Of a stretch of DNA of 23,555 nt, positions 15,580-23,385 are shown piece after piece. The stretch covers positions 1 to 23,555 of the forward strand of contig CAJTJZ010000049.1 of the NCBI GenBank assembly GCA_910576895.1, given 5' to 3'. The notes under the pieces were generated by a model. That model was given only the letters and a program-made list of their open reading frames with translations. It had not been told where the DNA came from and did no database searches. Numbering within the stretch: the first letter of the stretch is position 1; each line of letters begins with the position of its first letter. A program made the position numbers and the translations under genes. Origin of the DNA: an uncultured Lachnospiraceae bacterium. Lineage in GTDB: Bacteria; Bacillota; Clostridia; Lachnospirales; Lachnospiraceae.

Positions 15580-16593
15580 GTGAAAAGAAAATCAACAGAA
15601 GCGTTTCATAACAGACAGAAAACATCAAGGCAAAAGACAGGGCAGAATGTTTTTGCGGCTGCTTTATGGCTTTTGGTACTCTTACCTTTAATTTTATGTA
15701 TTATATTATTTGTACGTATGGGAAATTTAGAAAAAGAGTTAAGAGAAGTAAAGGAAATGAATGCAGCAGTAGCAGAGCCGGGATCTTTTGAAACCAGATT
15801 AAAAGAAATGGCATTAGCAGCAGAAACAGAGGATGGAAAAACATTAAAAGAAGAAAAGAAAAATGAAAATGAAGAAGAAGAGAAAGAAAGTAATTCAGAA
15901 CAAACTTCTCAAGTTTCTAATAATACTTCAGGAAAAGAACCTGTAGATGATGGAAAAAAACATGTATATTTGACATTTGATGATGGACCAAGTGATCATA
16001 CAGAAGATATTTTGGAATTATTAGAAAAGAATGGAATGACAGCAACCTTTTTCTGTATTGGAAAAACGGATGAGTATTCAAAAGAAATGTATCAGCGGAT
16101 TATCGATGGAGGACATACACTTGCTATGCATTCTTATTCCCATGATTATCCAACGTTATATGCAAGTTTATCTTCTTTTAAAGAGGATTTTCATAAAATT
16201 CAAGATTATTTTGAAGAAGTAACGGGTGTAAAACCAATGTATTATCGTTTTCCGGGCGGCAGCAGCAATACTGTCAGCAAAGTAAGTATGAAAAAATGTA
16301 TTAAGTTTTTAGCAAAAGAAGGCGTTAATTATTATGATTGGAATGCATTAAATGGAGATGCAGAAGGAAAGACATATTCTGTAGAGGAAATGTTAAAAAG
16401 GACAATTTCAGGAGTGAAGCTTTATGATAGTCCTGTTGTTTTAATGCATGATACAAATGCAAAACAAAGAACCTTAGAAATGCTTCCAAAACTTATAAAA
16501 AAATTAAAGAAAATGGATGCTGTTGTAGAAGGAATTGATGAAAATACACCACTTGTACAACATATTAAGGTATCTTCGGTAGTAACAGAATAA
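15580..16593 (+). CDS. Membrane-anchored polysaccharide deacetylase (NodB domain, CE4 family)
   Basis: A 337-residue protein starting with GTG after GGAG. A membrane anchor is at residues 26-46, then a Glu/Lys-rich linker to about 125, and a NodB domain at 127-325. Catalytic features: TFDDGP at 132-137 (Asp134 base, Asp135 metal), HSYSH at 184-188 (metal His184 and His188), YRFPGG at 222-227 with Arg223, YDWNALNGD at 252-260, and LMHD with His290. All CE4 motifs are present, so it is probably active. Such enzymes remove acetyl groups from peptidoglycan or other N-acetylated glycans on the outer face of the membrane. A sporulation role (PdaA-like cortex modification) is possible but not shown. 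Confidence 0.93.
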   Translation: MKRKSTEAFHNRQKTSRQKTGQNVFAAALWLLVLLPLILCIILFVRMGNLEKELREVKEMNAAVAEPGSFETRLKEMALAAETEDGKTLKEEKKNENEEEEKESNSEQTSQVSNNTSGKEPVDDGKKHVYLTFDDGPSDHTEDILELLEKNGMTATFFCIGKTDEYSKEMYQRIIDGGHTLAMHSYSHDYPTLYASLSSFKEDFHKIQDYFEEVTGVKPMYYRFPGGSSNTVSKVSMKKCIKFLAKEGVNYYDWNALNGDAEGKTYSVEEMLKRTISGVKLYDSPVVLMHDTNAKQRTLEMLPKLIKKLKKMDAVVEGIDENTPLVQHIKVSSVVTE

Positions 16594-16603
16594 AAAATAT
16601 AGC

Positions 16604-16632
16604 TTGCATTGCAGTAAGAAGTTTAGTATAAT
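16604..16632 (+). promoter_or_regulatory. Promoter of pyrH-frr
   Basis: TTGCAT (16604-16609) and a perfect TATAAT (16627-16632) are spaced by 17 bases, in the gap between the deacetylase and pyrH. The ATG of pyrH follows 38 bases later. Confidence 0.75.
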
Positions 16633-16670
16633 TCCAAATAGTAAGAATGATAGGAAAGGTATGGTAGGCT

Positions 16671-17375
16671 ATGAAGTATAAACGCATTATGTTAAAATTA
16701 AGCGGAGAAGCACTTGCCGGAGAAAAGAAAACAGGATTTGATGAAGATTCTTGTCTTAGAGTAGCAAAGCAAATAAAACAGCTTGTGGAACAGGGAATGG
16801 AGATTGGTATTGTAATTGGCGGCGGAAATTTTTGGAGAGGCCGCACAAGTGAGACAATTGATCGAACAAAGGCAGATCAAATTGGTATGCTTGCAACTAT
16901 TATGAATTGTATTTATGTATCGGAGATATTTCGTTCCATTGGTATGAAAACACAGATTTTTACACCATTTATTTGTGGAACAATGACACAGCTTTTTTCT
17001 AAGGATTTGGCAAATCAATCTTTCCAAGAAGGAAATGTTGTTTTTTTTGCAGGCGGAACAGGGCATCCTTATTTTTCCACAGATACAGGAATTGCACTTC
17101 GTGCGATTGAAATGGAAGTAGATATGATTCTTTTAGCAAAGGCAATTGATGGTGTTTATGATAGCGATCCAAAATTAAATAAAAATGCAGTAAAATATGA
17201 TACAATTTCACTTTCTGAAGTATTAGATAAAAAACTTCAAGTGATGGATTTAACAGCAACGGTTATGTGTATGGAAAATAAAATACCAATGCTTGTATTT
17301 GGATTAGAAGAAGAAAATAGTATTTTAAATACAGTGAATGGAACATTTACAGGTACTATGGTAAGAGTTGATTAG
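16671..17375 (+). CDS. pyrH: UMP kinase
   Basis: A 234-residue amino-acid-kinase-family enzyme converting UMP to UDP with ATP, the bacterial hexameric type. Motifs: LKLSGEALAG (8-17), GGGNFWRG (50-57), then DRTKADQIGMLATIMN, FFAGGTGHPYFSTDT and AKAIDGVYDSDPK. Length is normal. In many bacteria rpsB-tsf lie directly upstream; here they do not, and pyrH has its own promoter. AGGAAAGG about 11 bases upstream supports this start; another ATG at 16661 is out of frame and runs into a stop. Confidence 0.98.
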   Translation: MKYKRIMLKLSGEALAGEKKTGFDEDSCLRVAKQIKQLVEQGMEIGIVIGGGNFWRGRTSETIDRTKADQIGMLATIMNCIYVSEIFRSIGMKTQIFTPFICGTMTQLFSKDLANQSFQEGNVVFFAGGTGHPYFSTDTGIALRAIEMEVDMILLAKAIDGVYDSDPKLNKNAVKYDTISLSEVLDKKLQVMDLTATVMCMENKIPMLVFGLEEENSILNTVNGTFTGTMVRVD

Positions 17376-17460
17376 TAACATTAGTAAAGTAATGTAAAAA
17401 GAATTTAATTATAAAAAGTGATAGTTTATCCATAAGCGATGGAATGGAGGAAAAATTAAT

Positions 17461-18015
17461 ATGGACGAAAGAATGGAGCAATACGACAGCAAAATGCAGA
17501 AAACATTAACAGGGCTTGAGGAGGAATATGCAAATATTCGTGCAGGACGTGCAAATCCGCATCTTTTAGATAAAATTCGTGTGGATTATTATGGACAACC
17601 TTCCCCATTACAGTCTGTTGCTAATATTTCCGTACCAGAGGCAAGGGTAATTCAAATTCAGCCATGGGATTCTAGTCTGATAAAAGAAATTGAAAAGATG
17701 ATTATTGCATCGGATCTTGGACTGACACCAAATAATGATGGAAAAACAATTAGGCTTGTATTTCCTGAACTGACAGAGGAACGCAGAAAAGAGCTTGTAA
17801 AGGATGTAAAGAAAAAGGCAGAAGCAGCAAAAGTTGCTGTACGAAATATAAGGCGTGATGCAAATGATGTATTTAAAAAACAAAATAAAGCAGGAGAAAT
17901 TACAGAGGATGATTTAAAGAAACTAGAGGAGGAAACACAAAAATTAACAGATAAATATGTTGGACAGATTGATAAGACAGTAGAAATTAAATCAAAGGAT
18001 ATTATGACAGTATAG
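17461..18015 (+). CDS. frr: Ribosome recycling factor
   Basis: A 184-residue protein of the RRF family, which with EF-G splits the post-termination ribosome. Motifs: LEEEYANIRAGRANPHLLDKI near 20-40, YYGQPSPLQSVANISVPEAR, LTPNNDGKTIRLVFPELTEE and VRNIRRDAND. Length is normal. A strong GGAGG lies about 9 bases upstream of the ATG. It follows pyrH by 85 bases and is followed by an intrinsic terminator. Confidence 0.98.
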   Translation: MDERMEQYDSKMQKTLTGLEEEYANIRAGRANPHLLDKIRVDYYGQPSPLQSVANISVPEARVIQIQPWDSSLIKEIEKMIIASDLGLTPNNDGKTIRLVFPELTEERRKELVKDVKKKAEAAKVAVRNIRRDANDVFKKQNKAGEITEDDLKKLEEETQKLTDKYVGQIDKTVEIKSKDIMTV

Positions 18016-18029
18016 GTAAGGAGTGAGTG

Positions 18030-18064
18030 CCGGGGGTGTTTTATGACGTTCCCCGGTTTTGTGT
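18030..18064 (+). terminator. Intrinsic terminator after frr
   Basis: CCGGGG (18030-18035) pairs with CCCCGG (18051-18056) around a 15-base loop and is followed by TTTTGTGTG. It lies just after the frr stop and separates pyrH-frr from the uppS operon. The remaining 68 bases before uppS hold no promoter that I can call with confidence. Confidence 0.8.
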
Positions 18065-18132
18065 GTTATACACTTTCCTGTCAAAAGAAAATAAAGAGGA
18101 TTTTTTAGGAAACAATTAGAAGGGGCTAAGTT

Positions 18133-18858
18133 ATGGCAGAAATAATTAATATAGAGGGAATGGAAATTCCAAAGCATGTAGCCATTATTTTAGATGGGAA
18201 TGGACGTTGGGCGAAGAAACGTCATATGCCAAGAAATTATGGACATGCACAGGGGAGTAAAGCAGTGGAACAGATTTGTGAAGATGCATGGAATCTGGGG
18301 ATTAAATATTTAACTGTATATGCATTTTCTACAGAAAATTGGAAGCGGCCAAGCAGTGAAGTAACAGCACTTATGAGGCTTTTACGTGTATATTTAAAGG
18401 ATTGTTTAAAGCGTGCCGGAAAAAATAATATGTGTGTTCGTGTTTTAGGGGAAATTTCTCGTTTAGAGCCAGATATTCAGGATACAATTCGCACACTGGA
18501 GGAAGCAACAAAAAATAATACAGGACTTTGTTTTCAAGTTGCATTAAATTATGGTGCAAGAGATGAAATTATACGTGCTTTTGGGAAAATAATGAAAGAT
18601 ATTGAGGATGGAAAATGCAGCAAGGAACAAATTTCGGAAGAAATGTTTGGAGCTTATTTGGATACAGGAAAAGAACCCGATCCAGATTTATTAATTCGTA
18701 CCAGTGGGGAAAAAAGACTTTCCAATTTTATGCTTTGGCAGCTTGCTTATACAGAATTTTATTTTACAGATACGTTATGGCCTGATTTTGATAAAGAAGA
18801 ATTAAAAAAAGCGATTGTATACTATAATAGCAGAGATAGAAGATATGGTGGTGTTTAG
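18133..18858 (+). CDS. uppS: Undecaprenyl diphosphate synthase
   Basis: A 241-residue cis-prenyltransferase that condenses isopentenyl diphosphate with farnesyl diphosphate to make undecaprenyl diphosphate, the lipid carrier for cell wall synthesis. Motifs: HVAIILDGNGRWAKKR with catalytic Asp21, GHAQGSKAV, TVYAFSTENWKRP, LLIRTSGEKRLSNFMLWQLA and FTDTLWPDF. Length is normal, and AAGGGG lies about 9 bases upstream. It heads the conserved uppS-cdsA-dxr-rseP-ispG cluster, with 9 bases to cdsA. Confidence 0.98.
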   Translation: MAEIINIEGMEIPKHVAIILDGNGRWAKKRHMPRNYGHAQGSKAVEQICEDAWNLGIKYLTVYAFSTENWKRPSSEVTALMRLLRVYLKDCLKRAGKNNMCVRVLGEISRLEPDIQDTIRTLEEATKNNTGLCFQVALNYGARDEIIRAFGKIMKDIEDGKCSKEQISEEMFGAYLDTGKEPDPDLLIRTSGEKRLSNFMLWQLAYTEFYFTDTLWPDFDKEELKKAIVYYNSRDRRYGGV

Positions 18859-18867
18859 GAGGTTTTT

Positions 18868-19680
18868 ATGTTTTGGACACGATTAGCAAGTGGAATTATA
18901 TTGCTTTGTGTAACAATTGGTCTTGTAGTTTCTGGGGGACAAGTCCTTTTATTTGCATTAGAGATTATTTCTTTGATTGGGCTGTTTGAACTTTACAGAG
19001 CATTAAAATTAGAAACAGAAGGACTTGCCTATATTGCTTATATTACAGTAATTATTTACTATGCCTTACTATCTGCTCTGCCATGGGTAAATTTTGAACT
19101 TGTTTTTTTAGCTGCCATGCTTTGTCTTATGGCATGGTATGTCATTGCTTATCCAAAATTTCGGATTGAACAAGTTGCTGTTATCTTTTTTGGAATTCTT
19201 TATGTAGCAGCATCGTTATCTTGTATTTATCGGGTACGCAGTTTGCCAGATGGAGCTTATATTGTATGGCTGATTTTTATTGGTGCTTGGGGATCGGATA
19301 CTTGTGCTTATTGTGTAGGAAAACTGATAGGAAAACATAAATTGCCATCAAAACTTAGCCCAAATAAATCTATCGAGGGCTGTATTGGTGGTATTGTTGG
19401 AGCAGCATTGCTTGGACTGCTTTATGGAAGTATTTTTAGACAAAAATTTTTGGCACTTATCAATCCGCCTGTCATATTAGCATTTATTGGTGGAGCATCT
19501 TCTATTATTTCACAAATTGGAGATTTAGCGGCATCAGCAATTAAGAGAAATTATGAAATAAAGGATTATGGTCATTTAATTCCGGGACATGGTGGAATTT
19601 TAGATCGATTTGATAGTATTATTTTTACAGCACCATTAGTATATATTTTAATGCAGATATTTATAAAAGGTATTGTATAA
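18868..19680 (+). CDS. cdsA: Phosphatidate cytidylyltransferase (CDP-diglyceride synthetase)
   Basis: A 270-residue polytopic membrane enzyme making CDP-diacylglycerol from phosphatidate and CTP for phospholipid synthesis. It has about seven to eight helices and the family end motif SAIKRNYEIKDYGHLIPGHG followed by GILDRFDSI. The central SDTCAYCVGKLIGKHKLP and SPNKSIEGCIGG are also typical. AGGAGG lies directly upstream of the ATG. Co-transcribed with uppS. Confidence 0.97.
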   Translation: MFWTRLASGIILLCVTIGLVVSGGQVLLFALEIISLIGLFELYRALKLETEGLAYIAYITVIIYYALLSALPWVNFELVFLAAMLCLMAWYVIAYPKFRIEQVAVIFFGILYVAASLSCIYRVRSLPDGAYIVWLIFIGAWGSDTCAYCVGKLIGKHKLPSKLSPNKSIEGCIGGIVGAALLGLLYGSIFRQKFLALINPPVILAFIGGASSIISQIGDLAASAIKRNYEIKDYGHLIPGHGGILDRFDSIIFTAPLVYILMQIFIKGIV

Positions 19681-19754
19681 TTCGTTTATTTTTATAGAAT
19701 AAGAAAATCTTTTTATTTATGAGTAAATTTAAAGAAAGAAGGTAGGGGATTGCC

Positions 19755-20912
19755 TTGAAATATATTACAATTCTTGGTTCTACAGGATCGATTGGCACAC
19801 AGACATTAGAAGTTGTGCGAAACAATCAAAATGATTTGCAAATCTTGGCTTTGGCAGCAGGATCAAATATTGCATTATTAGAAAAACAGATACGAGAATT
19901 TAAACCAAAGCTTGTTTGTGTATTTGATCAGAAAAAAGCGGAAGAATTAAAGATTAAAATAAGGGATATAGACGTACAGGTTTTGACTGGAATGGATGGA
20001 TTACTCGCTTGTGCTATTGTAAAAAATGCAGAGCTTGTGGTTGCTGCTATGGTAGGAATGATTGGAATCCGTCCTGTGATTGCTGCAATTGAGGAAGGAA
20101 AAGATATTGCTTTTGCAAATAAAGAGACCTTAGTAACCGCAGGGCATATTATTATGCCTTTGATTGAAAAAAAGAAAAGAAAACTTTTACCAGTGGATAG
20201 TGAGCATTCTGCGATTTTTCAATGTTTACAGGGCAATGATAAAAAAGAAGTGCAAAAAATTATTTTAACAGCTTCTGGCGGCCCTTTTCGTGGAAAGAAA
20301 ACAGAGGATTTAAAAAATATTCAAGTAGAAGATGCTCTAAAACATCCTAATTGGTCTATGGGAAAAAAGATTACCATTGATTCTTCTACTATGGTAAATA
20401 AGGGTTTAGAAGTAATCGAAGCGAAATGGCTGTTTCATTTAACGTATGATCAGATTCAAGTCATTGTGCAGCCGCAGAGTGTGATTCATTCTATGGTGGA
20501 ATATAAAGATGGTGCAGTACTTGCACAGCTTGGTACACCTGATATGAAGCTGCCAATTCAATATGCCCTGCTTTATCCGCATCGTGCGTTTTTATCAGGG
20601 GAGCGACTTGATTTTGCAAAAATAGGGCAGATTACATTAGAAGAACCAGATAAAGAAACATTTCGTGCACTTTCCCTTGCTTATCAAGCAGGCAGATGTG
20701 GGGGCACAATGCCTACTGTATATAATGCAGCAAATGAATTTGCAGTATCTATGTTTTTACAACGAAAAATTGGGTATCTTGCTATTGTAGAAATGATTGC
20801 CTATGCTATGGCAGAACATAGTAGTTATTTTAAGCAAAACCCAGATTTAGAAGATATTTTAGAAACAGAAAAATGGACATATGAGTGTGTGAAAAGAAAA
20901 ATAGTATCGTAA
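19755..20912 (+). CDS. dxr: 1-deoxy-D-xylulose 5-phosphate reductoisomerase
   Basis: A 385-residue NADPH-dependent enzyme of the MEP isoprenoid pathway, converting DXP to MEP. NADPH-binding GSTGSIG is at residues 8-14, and the metal/substrate motifs DSEHSAIFQCL, ASGGPFRG, HPNWSMGKKITIDSSTMVNK and GLEVIEAKWLF are all intact. The start is TTG at 19755 after GGTAGGGG. The pairing with ispG downstream puts two MEP enzymes in one operon. It is 74 bases after cdsA and 15 bases before rseP. Confidence 0.98.
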   Translation: MKYITILGSTGSIGTQTLEVVRNNQNDLQILALAAGSNIALLEKQIREFKPKLVCVFDQKKAEELKIKIRDIDVQVLTGMDGLLACAIVKNAELVVAAMVGMIGIRPVIAAIEEGKDIAFANKETLVTAGHIIMPLIEKKKRKLLPVDSEHSAIFQCLQGNDKKEVQKIILTASGGPFRGKKTEDLKNIQVEDALKHPNWSMGKKITIDSSTMVNKGLEVIEAKWLFHLTYDQIQVIVQPQSVIHSMVEYKDGAVLAQLGTPDMKLPIQYALLYPHRAFLSGERLDFAKIGQITLEEPDKETFRALSLAYQAGRCGGTMPTVYNAANEFAVSMFLQRKIGYLAIVEMIAYAMAEHSSYFKQNPDLEDILETEKWTYECVKRKIVS

Positions 20913-20927
20913 GTAAGGAGGATGTTT

Positions 20928-22052
20928 ATGGGTATTTTAATCGCAATTCTAATTTTTACAGCAGTTGTTGTATTTCATGAATTGGGACATTTTGCTTTGG
21001 CAAAAAAAAGCGGTGTTATTGTAAATGAATTTTGTGCAGGTATGGGACCAAAATTGATTAGCTATGTAAAAGATAATAATGGAAAACGCCATATTTTCTT
21101 TTTTAAATGGAAACCAGATTTTTTTGAAACAAAAGAATATGAAGGAAGAACGGTATATTCTTTAAAATTGTTTCCTATTGGCGGTGCTTGTATGATGAAA
21201 GGAGAGCTAGAGGAAGAAGGAAAAGATCTAAGCAAAGGTTCTTTTAATGCAGCATCGGTATGGCAGCGGATTGCAATTGTTGCAGCAGGTCCTATTTTTA
21301 ATTTTATTCTTGCTTATCTCTTATCTATGGTAATTGTTGGATTTGCAGGATATGATTCGAATAAGATTGCAGAAAATGGAGTTTTTGATGGATATCCATT
21401 GCAAGAGGCAGGACTTCAGGCAGGCGATGAAATTGTAAAATATAATGGTAGTAATATCCATAGTATTCGTGAATTAAGTCTTCATTTGCAGCTTCATCCA
21501 ATCACAGAAGAACCTGTTATGATAACGTATCGGCGTGATGGTAAGAAGAATACAGTAGAAGTTATTCCTACATTAGACGAAGAATCTGGTCAATATAAAA
21601 TTGGTATTTCTACGGCAACCGTAAGAGAAAAGACAAATGTTCTTGGTATTCTACGTTATAGCGGTAGAGAAGTGCGTTTTTGGATTGTAAGTACCGTAGA
21701 AAGTTTAGCACAAATGATAAAAGGTCGTGTAAAAGCGGATGATATTGCAGGACCTGTTGGAATTGTAAATATGATTGGCACTACTTATAATGAAGGAAAG
21801 AAAATTAGTCCAATTAGTGCATTTCTTAGTATGATTAATATTAGTATTTTATTATCAGCAAATCTTGGCGTTATGAATTTATTGCCAATTCCTGCTTTGG
21901 ATGGTGGAAGATTAGTATTTCTTGTAATTGAGGCAATTCGTAGAAAACCAATGGATCAAAGCAAAGAGGGCTTTATTCATATGATTGGTTTTGTAGCATT
22001 AATGGCACTGATGGTATTTATTCTATATAATGATATTAGAAAATTAATATGA
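20928..22052 (+). CDS. rseP: RIP metalloprotease RseP (site-2 protease family)
   Basis: A 374-residue intramembrane zinc protease. The zinc-binding HELGH is at residues 17-21, a PDZ domain is near 150-215 (EAGLQAGDEIVKYNGSNIHS), and the third zinc ligand motif LLPIPALDGGRL is near 320. About four membrane helices are seen. It cleaves membrane-anchored regulators such as anti-sigma factors and leftover signal peptides. An ATG at 20922 is only one base from the AAGGAG (20915-20920). The in-frame ATG at 20928 has a spacing of 7 bases and gives the usual start MGILIAILIF, so it is chosen. Confidence 0.95.
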   Translation: MGILIAILIFTAVVVFHELGHFALAKKSGVIVNEFCAGMGPKLISYVKDNNGKRHIFFFKWKPDFFETKEYEGRTVYSLKLFPIGGACMMKGELEEEGKDLSKGSFNAASVWQRIAIVAAGPIFNFILAYLLSMVIVGFAGYDSNKIAENGVFDGYPLQEAGLQAGDEIVKYNGSNIHSIRELSLHLQLHPITEEPVMITYRRDGKKNTVEVIPTLDEESGQYKIGISTATVREKTNVLGILRYSGREVRFWIVSTVESLAQMIKGRVKADDIAGPVGIVNMIGTTYNEGKKISPISAFLSMINISILLSANLGVMNLLPIPALDGGRLVFLVIEAIRRKPMDQSKEGFIHMIGFVALMALMVFILYNDIRKLI

Positions 22053-22086
22053 TAAAAAGTAAGATTGATTAGCAGGAGGAAACGTT

Positions 22087-23166
22087 ATGTTAAGGGAGCA
22101 GACAAAGGAAGTAGCAATTGGTTCTGTAGTAATTGGAGGAAAAAATCCAATTGCAATTCAGTCTATGACAAATACACATACAGAAGATATTGATCAGACC
22201 ATAGCTCAAATTCTTAGGCTAGAAGCAGCAGGATGTGAAATTGTAAGATGTACTGTTCCAACAAAAGAAGCAGCACAGGCACTAAAAGAGATTAAAAAAC
22301 AGATTCATATTCCTCTTGTAGCAGATATTCATTTTGATTATAAAATGGCATGTCTTGCAATAGAAAATGGAGCAGATAAAATAAGGATTAATCCGGGAAA
22401 TATTGGAAGTAAAGAAAAAGTATATAAGGTTGTAAAGGCAGCCAAAGAGAGAAATATTCCGATTCGGATTGGTGTAAATAGTGGTTCTTTGGAAAAGACA
22501 ATTTTAGAAAAAAATGGTGGTGTAACGGCAGAAGGCATTGTAGAATCTGCAATGACACAAGTAAAGCTTATAGAGGATATGGGATATGATAATCTTGTTG
22601 TCAGTATAAAATCATCGGATGTTTTGATGTGTATTCAGGCACATGAGCTTTTAGCTAATCAGTGCCCATATCCTTTGCATGTAGGGATTACAGAAGCTGG
22701 AACTTTATTAAGTGGAAATATTAAATCTGCTTTTGGAATTGGTACGATTTTATATCAGGGAATTGGAAATACAATTCGAGTATCTTTAACAGGAGATCCT
22801 GTAGAGGAGATAAAATCTGCAAAAATTCTTCTTAGAACATTAAAATTAAGAAAAGATGGTATTGAAATTGTATCTTGTCCAACTTGCGGAAGAACAAAGA
22901 TTGATTTAATTTCTTTAGCAGGGCAAGTAGAAAATATGGTGCAAAATTATGACTTAAACTTAAAAGTAGCTGTGATGGGCTGTGTTGTCAATGGACCGGG
23001 GGAAGCAAAAGAAGCCGATCTTGGAATTGCGGGTGGTGATGGGGAAGGATTGTTAATAAAAAAAGGCGAGATTATAAAAAAAGTAAAAGAACAGGATTTA
23101 TTAAAGGCATTAAAAGAAGAATTAGATAAGTTAGTATTGATGCAGTCAACAACACCCCACCTGTAG
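22087..23166 (+). CDS. ispG: 4-hydroxy-3-methylbut-2-en-1-yl diphosphate synthase (flavodoxin/ferredoxin), C-terminus altered by an insertion
   Basis: A 359-residue iron-sulfur enzyme (GcpE) of the MEP pathway, converting MEcPP to HMBPP. The 4Fe-4S ligands are Cys264 and Cys267 (SCPTCGRTK) and Cys299 (MGCVVNGPGEAKEADLGIAG), with Glu306. GGAGGA lies about 6 bases upstream of the ATG. Residues 1-349, ending ALKEELDKL, look complete. The last ten, VLMQSTTPHL, read into the left end of an IscB element: the TAG at 23164-23166 is in the loop of the element's first hairpin. The catalytic part is unaffected, so the enzyme should work. In related clusters polC often follows; here the element follows. 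Confidence 0.96.
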   Translation: MLREQTKEVAIGSVVIGGKNPIAIQSMTNTHTEDIDQTIAQILRLEAAGCEIVRCTVPTKEAAQALKEIKKQIHIPLVADIHFDYKMACLAIENGADKIRINPGNIGSKEKVYKVVKAAKERNIPIRIGVNSGSLEKTILEKNGGVTAEGIVESAMTQVKLIEDMGYDNLVVSIKSSDVLMCIQAHELLANQCPYPLHVGITEAGTLLSGNIKSAFGIGTILYQGIGNTIRVSLTGDPVEEIKSAKILLRTLKLRKDGIEIVSCPTCGRTKIDLISLAGQVENMVQNYDLNLKVAVMGCVVNGPGEAKEADLGIAGGDGEGLLIKKGEIIKKVKEQDLLKALKEELDKLVLMQSTTPHL

Positions 23167-23385
23167 AGGTGGGGGCTTGCAAAAGCCTAATTGACTAGCC
23201 TAAGTACTTCAAGTACTACGTTATCTATGTTATCATACCTATAGATAATTCCCTAGTCTGTAGCTCTATGTAGGCACTGTAAACAGTTCTGAGTGTAGGA
23301 ACAGTCAACCTAGCGTGGTCGATAGCGACAAGCATGGATAACCTTGGCGAAGGGAAACAAACTCTTATTTTGGGAGGTACGAAAC
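23135..23385 (+). ncRNA. Candidate omegaRNA (HEARO RNA) of the IscB element, with the guide at its 5' end
   Basis: The stretch between the ispG tail and the IscB start is non-coding on both strands and densely folded. Hairpin 1 is CCCCACC/GGTGGGG (23155-23161 with 23168-23174, loop TGTAGA). Hairpin 2 is GGCTT-GCAA-AAGCC (23174-23187). An outer stem GACTAG/CTAGTC (23193-23198 with 23253-23258) encloses a stem AGTAC/GTACT (23203-23217) and a perfect 8-bp stem TTATCTAT/ATAGATAA (23221-23228 with 23241-23248), forming a multi-branched junction. A further stem GTCG/CGAC is at 23318-23329. IscB omegaRNAs lie directly upstream of the gene in the same orientation, with a guide of about 16-20 nt at the 5' end taken from the DNA flanking the element. 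Here that guide would come from about 23135-23152. The exact ends are estimates. Confidence 0.75.

Noticed and set aside
23155..23174. CCCCACC/GGTGGGG hairpin as an intrinsic terminator of ispG
   Set aside because: No T-run follows; the position at the element's left end and the structured RNA after it fit a transposon end and omegaRNA better.
23221..23248. TTATCTAT/ATAGATAA inverted repeat as a regulator-binding site
   Set aside because: It is nested inside a larger stem of the candidate omegaRNA, so an RNA stem is the simpler explanation.
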